A stretch of DNA of 6,808 bases from an uncultured Austwickia sp. (GTDB taxonomy: Bacteria > Actinomycetota > Actinomycetes > Actinomycetales > Dermatophilaceae): assembly GCA_934678955.1 (NCBI GenBank), contig CAKUSI010000198.1, positions 1 to 6,808 of the forward strand. Reading direction: 5' to 3'. Shown piece after piece: positions 1 through 4,728 of the stretch. Numbering within the stretch: the stretch's first letter is position 1; each line of letters opens with the position of its first letter. The translations under genes and the position numbers were made by a program. The notes under the pieces were generated by a model. The model was not told the DNA's origin and did no database searches. It was given only the letters and a program-made list of their open reading frames with translations.

Positions 1-1
1 G

Positions 2-1168
2 TACAACCCTCCGCACGGAGGCCCGGCCGACACGGGCGCGACGAAGTGGATCGCCGCCCGCGCGAACGACTACATTCGCTCGGGCCTCGAGGGCGTGCAC
101 CGCGTACCGTTCGCGAAGGCCCGCGCCGCCGCGCAGGGGTATGACTACATCGGCACCTACGTCGCGGATTTGCCGAACGTGGTGGACATCGCCAAGATCG
201 CCGACGCGGGGATCCGCATCGGCGCCGACCCGCTGGGCGGCGCCTCGGTTCAGTTCTGGGAGGCGATCGCCGAGCGGCTCGGGATCGACCTGACCGTCAT
301 CAACCCCCTGGTCGACCCCACGTGGCGATTCATGACGCTGGACTGGGACGGCAAGATCCGCATGGACTGCTCCTCCCCGGCGGCCATGGCGAGCCTCATC
401 GAGAACCGCTCGGACTACCAGATCTCCTCCGGCAACGACGCCGACGCCGACCGGCACGGCATCGTCACCCCGGACGCCGGGCTGATGAACCCCAACCACT
501 ACCTCGCGGTGGCGATCAACTACCTCTTCGGCGGGGCCCGTCCCGGCTGGTCCCCCGACGGCTTCGTGGGCAAGACCCTCGTGTCGAGCTCGATGATCGA
601 CCGCGTGGCCGCCGACCTCGGACGCAAACTCGTCGAGGTGCCGGTCGGCTTCAAGTGGTTCGTGCCGGGGCTTCTGGACGGCTCCGGACCGTTCGGCGGC
701 GAGGAGTCCGCGGGGGCGAGCTTCGCCCGCTTCGACGGCGGCGTGTGGACCACCGACAAGGACGGCATCATCCTGGCGCTGCTGGCCTCCGAGATCCTGG
801 CGGCGACCGGGCGCAGCCCGAGCGAGCACTACGCGGACCTGGTGGCCCGACACGGCGCCCCGGCGTACGCCCGGGTGGACGCCCCGGCGAACCGCGAGCA
901 GAAGGCCAAGCTGGGCGCGCTCACCCCGGACGCGGTGAAGGCCGACTCGCTCGCTGGCGAGCCGATCGTGGCCAAGCTCACGGAGGCCCCCGGCAACGGC
1001 GCGGCCATCGGGGGGCTCAAGGTGGTGACGGAGAACGCGTGGTTCGCGGCCCGCCCGTCCGGGACCGAGGACGTCTACAAGATCTACGCCGAGTCGTTCC
1101 GCGGCCCGGAGCACCTGGCGCAGGTCCAGCAGGAGGCGCGGGAGGTGGTTTCGGCCGCGCTCGCCTGA
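2..1168 (+). CDS. pgm: Phosphoglucomutase (alpha-D-glucose phosphate-specific), 5'-truncated by window edge
   Basis: Interconverts glucose 1-phosphate and glucose 6-phosphate in the cytoplasm, linking glycolysis to glycogen, trehalose and sugar-nucleotide synthesis. The reading frame is open from base 2, so the gene starts upstream. 388 residues are visible of the ~546 usual for the E. coli Pgm type, and the missing ~158 would include the catalytic phosphoserine loop. Seen here: the family segment [14 protein letters not shown] at the very start; GADPLGG (bases 221-241); the Mg-binding loop DADADR within [10 protein letters not shown] (431-460); the sugar-binding motif GEESAGAS (698-721); and the C-terminal phosphate-binding loop RPSGTE (1052-1069). 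No frameshift or missing motif is visible. The long near-identity to E. coli-type Pgm, including [15 protein letters not shown], separates it from PMM/PGM or GlmM enzymes. The TGA stop is followed by 57 nt and then a small same-strand gene that may be co-transcribed. Confidence 0.96.
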   Translation, partial: YNPPHGGPADTGATKWIAARANDYIRSGLEGVHRVPFAKARAAAQGYDYIGTYVADLPNVVDIAKIADAGIRIGADPLGGASVQFWEAIAERLGIDLTVINPLVDPTWRFMTLDWDGKIRMDCSSPAAMASLIENRSDYQISSGNDADADRHGIVTPDAGLMNPNHYLAVAINYLFGGARPGWSPDGFVGKTLVSSSMIDRVAADLGRKLVEVPVGFKWFVPGLLDGSGPFGGEESAGASFARFDGGVWTTDKDGIILALLASEILAATGRSPSEHYADLVARHGAPAYARVDAPANREQKAKLGALTPDAVKADSLAGEPIVAKLTEAPGNGAAIGGLKVVTENAWFAARPSGTEDVYKIYAESFRGPEHLAQVQQEAREVVSAALA

Positions 1169-1212
1169 GGAAGCGGCCGGACGCGGCGGGACGTGCCGAC
1201 GGCGCATCGAAC

Positions 1213-1218
1213 AGGGGG
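1213..1218 (+). promoter_or_regulatory. Ribosome binding site deciding the start of the kinase-like gene
   Basis: AGGGGG ends 7 nt before the ATG at 1226. The in-frame GTG at 1193 has no comparable motif at a proper distance; the nearest purine run lies at the pgm stop, about 20 nt away. This favours the ATG over the longer form. Confidence 0.55.
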
Positions 1219-1225
1219 TCGCACG

Positions 1226-1759
1226 ATGGTGGAGATCGGGGGCAGCGCGGGAACCGGCCCGCAGGACGGACCGGATCGGGCGGAGGAGGCGCAGCAGACG
1301 CCTCCTCCGCCCGCGGGCCGGTTGATCGTGGTGACCGGGCCGCTAGGACCCGGGTGCCACCGGTTGGCCTGGGCCATGGCCCGGCGGCTGGACCAGTCGG
1401 TGGTGGTGGACGGGCCGATCCTGGCCGGGTTCGTCGCCTCCGAGCACGCCTCGGCAGCCGGCGAGCTGGGAACGATCCGCACCAGCCTCTTGCGCTACTG
1501 CGCGCAGATCGCGCTGGCCGAGACATACCGACGCGCGGGCTACGACGTGTTGATCGTGGAGGACCTCCCCGGGCAGCGACTCGTCGATTTCCTCGGTCTC
1601 GCCTCCCCGGATCAGGTCCACCTCATCGTGGTCGACGGCACCCCGCCCAGCTCCCCGCAGGGGCTGCACGTGCTGACCCAGGCCGACATGGAGGACGTGG
1701 CGACCGACGTGCTGGCCCGCCTGGGCGACGCGCTCCTGCCCCCGTTCGCGCAGAGTTGA
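1226..1759 (+). CDS. P-loop kinase-like protein with degenerate Walker A motif
   Basis: 177 residues from ATG 1226; a GTG at 1193 would add 11. After a ~30-residue Gly/Pro/Glu-rich N-terminus comes a classic strand-loop-helix, LIVVTGPLGPGCHRLAWAMA. It sits where AAA/chloramphenicol-phosphotransferase-like small kinases carry GxxxxGKS/T. Here the invariant Lys is Cys44 and the Ser/Thr is His45 (motif residues 38-45). Later parts still follow that fold: a second strand SVVVDGP (58-64), a helix with RYCAQIALAETYRRAGYDV (90-108), a Walker-B-like strand VLIVED (108-113) and a strand HLIVVDG (132-138). The family's Arg-rich lid segment appears to be missing, because HLIVVDG runs almost directly into the C-terminal helix. 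Base composition matches the neighbours, so it is not an obvious decaying pseudogene. It is probably not an active ATP-dependent kinase and may be a binding or regulatory relative. Family assignment is from remembered sequence pattern. Its place behind pgm suggests, but does not show, a link to sugar-phosphate metabolism. Confidence 0.75.
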   Translation: MVEIGGSAGTGPQDGPDRAEEAQQTPPPPAGRLIVVTGPLGPGCHRLAWAMARRLDQSVVVDGPILAGFVASEHASAAGELGTIRTSLLRYCAQIALAETYRRAGYDVLIVEDLPGQRLVDFLGLASPDQVHLIVVDGTPPSSPQGLHVLTQADMEDVATDVLARLGDALLPPFAQS

Positions 1760-1767
1760 GACGCCGG

Positions 1768-1811
1768 GAGCTGGGACGACGCCGGCCGAGAACTGGGAGG
1801 ACGTCGGCCGA
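1768..1811. repeat. Two tandem copies of a 22-bp repeat between convergent genes
   Basis: Copies at 1768-1789 and 1790-1811 match at 19 of 22 positions and abut directly; a partial third copy (GACGCCGG) precedes them at 1760-1767. The repeat creates an inverted pair, CGGCCGA at 1783-1789 and TCGGCCG at 1804-1810, around a 14-nt loop, plus the 10-bp palindrome GTCGGCCGAC at 1803-1812. It fills nearly all of the 59-nt gap between the facing stops, where a bidirectional terminator would be expected. There is no T-tract on either strand, so terminator function is only possible. Confidence 0.7.
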
Positions 1812-1818
1812 CACCGGC

Positions 1819-2730
1819 TCAGAACAGGGCGCTCATGAGGGCGCGACGGGCCTTGGCCACCCTGGGGTCGTTCATGCCCACGACCTCGAAGAGCTCCAGC
1901 AGTCGCGCCCGGACCGCCTCCCGCTCATCCTCCGCGGTGGCCCGCACGAGGTCCACGAGCCGGGCGAACGCGTCGTCCACGTGTCCGCCGAGGACGTCCA
2001 GGTCGGCTACCAGCAACTGCGCCGGTACGTCGCCCGGAGCTTCGGCGGCCGCGGCGCGGGCGACCTGGGGGTCGACGCCCTGCGTGCGCTGCAGCAGGGT
2101 CACCTGGGCCAGACCCGCCGACGCGTCGGCGTCTGCGGGGTTGTCCTTCAGCGCCTGGGTGTAGGCCTGCACGGCGCCGTCCAGGTCCCCGGCCTCGATG
2201 GCCTCGTACGCCTTGGCGTGCAGCGCCGGCAGCTCTGCCTCGACGGGCGCAGGCGCCTCCCCGAGCGGCACCGACCCGGTGACCCCGTTCTGCGCGGCGA
2301 GCTGCAGCACCTGGTCGATCACAGGCCGCAGCTGGTCCGCCGGCTGCACACCGCCGAAGAGAGGTACGGGCTGGGCGGCGATGCCGGCCAGCGTGACGGG
2401 GACCTGTTGCACGCCGAAGGCCTGCGCGATGGCCGGGGCGGAGCGGATGTCGAGGGACATCACGCGGATCCGGCCCTCGTACGCGCGGGCCGCCTCGGCG
2501 GCGTTGTCGACCGCCTGCCGTGAGGCGGGGGCCGAGCCGTCCCAGATCACGATCAGCGCCGGGACCTCGCGGGTGGTGAGGAAGGCCTCCTCGAAGGTCT
2601 CGTCGGTGACGTCCACCACGAGGCCCGAAGGAACAGGGCCGCCGGCGGCCGCCGGAGAGGCCGGGTGGCCGAGCGAGGAGAGGTCGACGGCGCCGCGCAG
2701 GGCGCCCGAGGAGGATCCAGGCAGACTCAT
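1819..2730 (-). CDS. Cysteine-less thioredoxin-fold protein with TPR region (YbbN/CnoX-like)
   Basis: 303 residues from ATG 2730. The family holds proteins with an N-terminal thioredoxin fold and C-terminal TPR-like helices; E. coli YbbN/CnoX is a cytoplasmic co-chaperone acting with GroEL and DnaK. Seen here: a ~35-residue Ser/Gly/Ala/Pro-rich leader; a thioredoxin domain at ~37-150 with strand ALIVIWDGS (58-66), LDIRSAPAIAQAFGVQQVPV with the cis-proline at 111, and LFGGVQ (124-129); a TPR-type helix pair AYEAIEAGDLDGAVQAYTQA (174-193); and a C-terminal helix ending RRALMSALF. The active-site position that is CGPC in thioredoxin reads APAS (67-70). The protein has no cysteine anywhere, so it cannot be a dithiol oxidoreductase. 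No signal peptide is seen. It is the last gene of the minus-strand cluster, 58 nt after the lipoprotein gene. A GTG at 2748 would add six residues but has no better RBS. Confidence 0.9.
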   Translation of the reverse strand: MSLPGSSSGALRGAVDLSSLGHPASPAAAGGPVPSGLVVDVTDETFEEAFLTTREVPALIVIWDGSAPASRQAVDNAAEAARAYEGRIRVMSLDIRSAPAIAQAFGVQQVPVTLAGIAAQPVPLFGGVQPADQLRPVIDQVLQLAAQNGVTGSVPLGEAPAPVEAELPALHAKAYEAIEAGDLDGAVQAYTQALKDNPADADASAGLAQVTLLQRTQGVDPQVARAAAAEAPGDVPAQLLVADLDVLGGHVDDAFARLVDLVRATAEDEREAVRARLLELFEVVGMNDPRVAKARRALMSALF

Positions 2731-2740
2731 GCCGCCATTC

Positions 2741-2746
2741 TCTCCC
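2741..2746 (-). promoter_or_regulatory. Ribosome binding site of the thioredoxin-like gene
   Basis: On the minus strand GGGAGA is followed by GAATGGCGGC and then the ATG at 2730. The alternative GTG codon at 2748-2746 overlaps this motif, so the motif supports the ATG start. Confidence 0.5.
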
Positions 2747-2788
2747 ACGTCAGCCGGCCCCGCGCATTCGGTCGTGGGACCAGCCGGC

Positions 2789-3778
2789 TCAGTATCCGGA
2801 CGCGCCCACGACCATTTCGCTGGCGGCCACGAGGTGGGCCCTGCCTTCCTTCGGAAGGCTGAACACCAGGAACTGGGCCGTCGCCGTCCGCGCCTGCTGC
2901 ACGAGCACGGTCCGGCCGGGCACGAACGCCGAGAAGATGGGGGTCGGCGCCATCTGTTGGCCGTCCTTGATCGCGTAGTCGCTGTTGCGCATGATCGTGC
3001 CGAAGACCAGGGCGTCGCCGTTGAGTTGCTGCAGCGCGACGAACGGGTCCGGCTCCACCTGGTGCGTCACGGAGATGTCCGCCTCGGCGGCACTGTCCGT
3101 CTGCTGCTTCGCCGCGCGGGCTCGTACCTGCGTGGCGAATTCGTCCGCGTCGTATGGGGCGTCCTCGCGCTCGCTCGTCAGACCCTCTGCGTACGCGCGC
3201 ACCAGGTCCACGGGTCTGGTCTGGTAGCCCGCGTCGTCCGAGACCACCGGGCTGCCGTCCGCCGTGCCCGGGAACGCGCTGATCTGTGCCCCTGGGAGCA
3301 CCTGCGCCGACATGGCCAGCCGATACGGGGTCTGCGCGTTGGTCGCGACGAGCAGATGCACCCAAGGCAGCCCACCGGGCGTCGGTGTCGACGAGGTGAC
3401 CAGATAGCGGGGGTAGTCGGCCCCGCGGCTGTTGGCCAGCACCTGGACGTCGTGCAACTCGGTGCTCGCCTTGGGGAGCACGCCCTTGGAGACGAGTAGC
3501 ACCGACCCGCGGGCGGCCCGGGCCCCCTCTCCCGCATACGTCCCGGAGATCCGGGTCTCCGCATCGGCGACCCCGGAGCGGATGGTGGCGTCCTGCCCGA
3601 GGACCCGGTGCGCGATGCGGTCGGCCTGCTCGCCGGTCACCACGCCGCCGACATCTCCGCCGGCAGCACCCGCGCCCGGCTGGCCCGGCATGCCGCACGC
3701 GGCCAGCGCCAACGTCGCGGCGGTCAGCGCCCCCGCCAGCGCGGCGCGGCGACGTCGGGCTCCATCGCGGGGCGTCAT
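2789..3778 (-). CDS. Predicted lipoprotein of unknown function
   Basis: 329 residues. The N-terminus is a textbook lipoprotein signal: Arg-rich n-region (RRRR at 8-11), hydrophobic h-region (12-26) and lipobox LAAC at 25-28, so Cys28 should be lipidated and the mature protein anchored outside the cytoplasmic membrane. It is the only cysteine in the protein. A Gly/Ala/Pro-rich linker (29-45) leads into one globular domain to the C-terminus, with segments such as YPRYLVTSS, PWVHLLVATN, AMSAQVLPGAQI, VDLVRAYAEGL and TAQFLVFSLPKEG. The pattern, including LLPGA-like and Y-x-VD-x-x segments, reminds me of the actinobacterial DUF8094 lipoproteins; this is a tentative match from memory. No catalytic motif is recognisable. 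The start codon overlaps the stop of the upstream membrane-protein gene (ATGA), so translation is probably coupled and the two products may work together at the membrane. Confidence 0.9.
   Translation of the reverse strand: MTPRDGARRRRAALAGALTAATLALAACGMPGQPGAGAAGGDVGGVVTGEQADRIAHRVLGQDATIRSGVADAETRISGTYAGEGARAARGSVLLVSKGVLPKASTELHDVQVLANSRGADYPRYLVTSSTPTPGGLPWVHLLVATNAQTPYRLAMSAQVLPGAQISAFPGTADGSPVVSDDAGYQTRPVDLVRAYAEGLTSEREDAPYDADEFATQVRARAAKQQTDSAAEADISVTHQVEPDPFVALQQLNGDALVFGTIMRNSDYAIKDGQQMAPTPIFSAFVPGRTVLVQQARTATAQFLVFSLPKEGRAHLVAASEMVVGASGY
3775..3778 (-). promoter_or_regulatory. ATGA stop/start overlap (translational coupling)
   Basis: On the minus strand the lipoprotein ATG (3778-3776) overlaps the TGA of the membrane-protein gene (3777-3775). 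The lipoprotein gene also has its own Shine-Dalgarno, AAGGGGG, at 3786-3792 inside the upstream coding region, 7 nt from the ATG. This arrangement usually gives matched synthesis of two interacting products. Confidence 0.85.
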
Positions 3779-4620
3779 GCCCGTTCCCCCTTCTCGTCCG
3801 ACGGTGCGCCGCTATCGTTCTCGTCCGACGGTGCGCCGCTATCGACCGATGTGTCGTCGCTCACCGGGGCAGCGTCCACTGACGTGCCGTCGCTTGAGGG
3901 CTCCCCGTGCGACCTCATGTCATCCCGCCGGGAGCGCTCCCGCGCGGCGGGCATCACCGCGGTCGGGGGCCTGTCCGCGGCGGAGCCCCTCCGGCGTCCG
4001 ATCACCGCACCGACGACCAGCAGCGCCGCGCCGACGAGGGCCGTCCCGACTCCCTGCCAGAACCAGGCGGGGTTCGTCCAGGTCATCGTCACGTCGACCG
4101 GTTCCTCGCGGGGCTGGCCCGCAGCGCCGGGCAGGACGACCACCGACAGCGGCAGACGGCTGAGCTCCACGTCCAGCTCGGCCGGCGCGCCCTGCGCCCG
4201 CCCCACGACCACGTCCTCGTTGAGTGCGCGAGGCAGCTGGCCGGTCCCCGAGGTCTCGACGTCGAGCGAGCGGGGCAGGAACCGGATGCCGGAGATGGTC
4301 GTCACCCGCGCATCCCCGACCATGGCCGCGGCGTCTTCGGGCAGCGCGGTGCTCAACGTGACCGACCCGCCGGAGTCCGCGGCCGCCCGCACGTGGACGG
4401 GCGCGGAACCGGCCCGGGTGACCCCCTCGCCGACAATCGTGATGCCGGGAGCATCCACGTGACGGGTGATCTCGACCCGCCCTGCCGGGCCGACCGACAC
4501 CGCCACGATCAGTCCGAGGACGACTAGGAGCGCGCCGACCGCGAGGGCGAGCGGGACGAGCACCCTCGATCGGGCGGCCGAGCGAGTGGGCACGGGCTGC
4601 CCCTTCCTCATGGGGGTCAT
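3775..4620 (-). CDS. Two-TM membrane protein with extracytoplasmic domain and acidic repeat tail
   Basis: 281 residues, not recognised. Layout: basic N-terminus (R5, K6, R13, R17, R19); TM1 at ~20-43 (VLVPLALAVGALLVVLGLIV); a ~140-residue, strand-rich domain at 44-185 without cysteines; TM2 at ~186-208 (WFWQGVGTALVGAALLVVGA) followed at once by RRR; then a 70-residue tail rich in Asp, Ser, Glu and Arg. The positive-inside rule places both ends in the cytoplasm and the central domain outside. The tail has SVDAAPVSDD-TSVDSGAPSDE-type repeats and an exact nine-residue duplication at the DNA level (~260-277). The start at 4620 is backed by AAGGTGG 7 nt upstream; a second ATG at 4611 is less well placed. 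The gene lies 108 nt after icmA and overlaps the lipoprotein gene by 4 nt. An envelope complex with that lipoprotein is inferred from gene arrangement only. Confidence 0.88.
   Translation of the reverse strand: MTPMRKGQPVPTRSAARSRVLVPLALAVGALLVVLGLIVAVSVGPAGRVEITRHVDAPGITIVGEGVTRAGSAPVHVRAAADSGGSVTLSTALPEDAAAMVGDARVTTISGIRFLPRSLDVETSGTGQLPRALNEDVVVGRAQGAPAELDVELSRLPLSVVVLPGAAGQPREEPVDVTMTWTNPAWFWQGVGTALVGAALLVVGAVIGRRRGSAADRPPTAVMPAARERSRRDDMRSHGEPSSDGTSVDAAPVSDDTSVDSGAPSDENDSGAPSDEKGERA
3791..3844. repeat. Perfect 27-bp tandem duplication inside the membrane-protein tail
   Basis: 3791-3817 and 3818-3844 are identical over 27 bp with no spacer. The unit is a multiple of three, so the reading frame stays open and the protein gains nine residues (DSGAPSDEN / DSGAPSDEK). 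Weaker related units, around GTSVD and TSVD, lie just upstream in the coding direction. Exact identity points to a recent slippage event and possible length variation between strains. Confidence 0.95.
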
Positions 4621-4627
4621 CGCCCGC

Positions 4628-4634
4628 CCACCTT
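4628..4634 (-). promoter_or_regulatory. Strong ribosome binding site of the two-TM protein gene
   Basis: Minus-strand AAGGTGG lies 7 nt before the ATG at 4620, close to the anti-Shine-Dalgarno complement AAGGAGG. It fixes the start at 4620. Confidence 0.75.
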
Positions 4635-4707
4635 ACCCAGCAGCTCCGGGCCCTCCAACCGGTACGAAGACGCCGGACGGCAACTCGCGCGTCAGCAGCC
4701 GGCCCGG

Positions 4708-4721
4708 CGCCTGCGCAGGCG
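4708..4721. repeat. 14-bp perfect palindrome just after icmA
   Basis: CGCCTGCGCAGGCG reads the same on both strands and begins 7 nt beyond the icmA stop (minus direction). As RNA it could form a 5-bp stem with a GCGC loop. No U-tract follows, so it is at best a weak terminator or RNA-stabilising hairpin within the cluster. The rest of the 108-nt gap (4621-4728) shows nothing but the RBS of the next gene. Confidence 0.4.
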
Positions 4722-4728
4722 ACGCGGA

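Noticed and set aside
1193..1225. GTG start for the kinase-like gene, adding 11 residues
   Set aside because: No properly spaced Shine-Dalgarno, whereas ATG 1226 has AGGGGG at 7 nt. It is not excluded.
1783..1812. Rho-independent terminator between the convergent genes
   Set aside because: Inverted arms are present, but the loop is 14 nt and no T-run follows on either strand, so I list it only as a repeat with possible terminator role.
322..2523. 733-residue plus-strand open frame spanning pgm, the kinase-like gene and the thioredoxin-like gene
   Set aside because: It crosses three well-supported genes in other frames, is Arg/Gly/Pro-rich without motifs, and is a normal by-product of high GC at third codon positions.
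2198..3499. 433-residue plus-strand open frame opposite the lipoprotein and thioredoxin-like genes
   Set aside because: Low-complexity Arg/Ser/Ala/Gly translation with no domain. The opposite strand has a lipobox protein and a thioredoxin-fold protein with RBSs.
3608..4462. 284-residue plus-strand open frame opposite the membrane protein
   Set aside because: Ser/Thr/Arg/Pro-rich shadow that crosses the boundary of two supported minus-strand genes and shows no hydrophobic or family signal.
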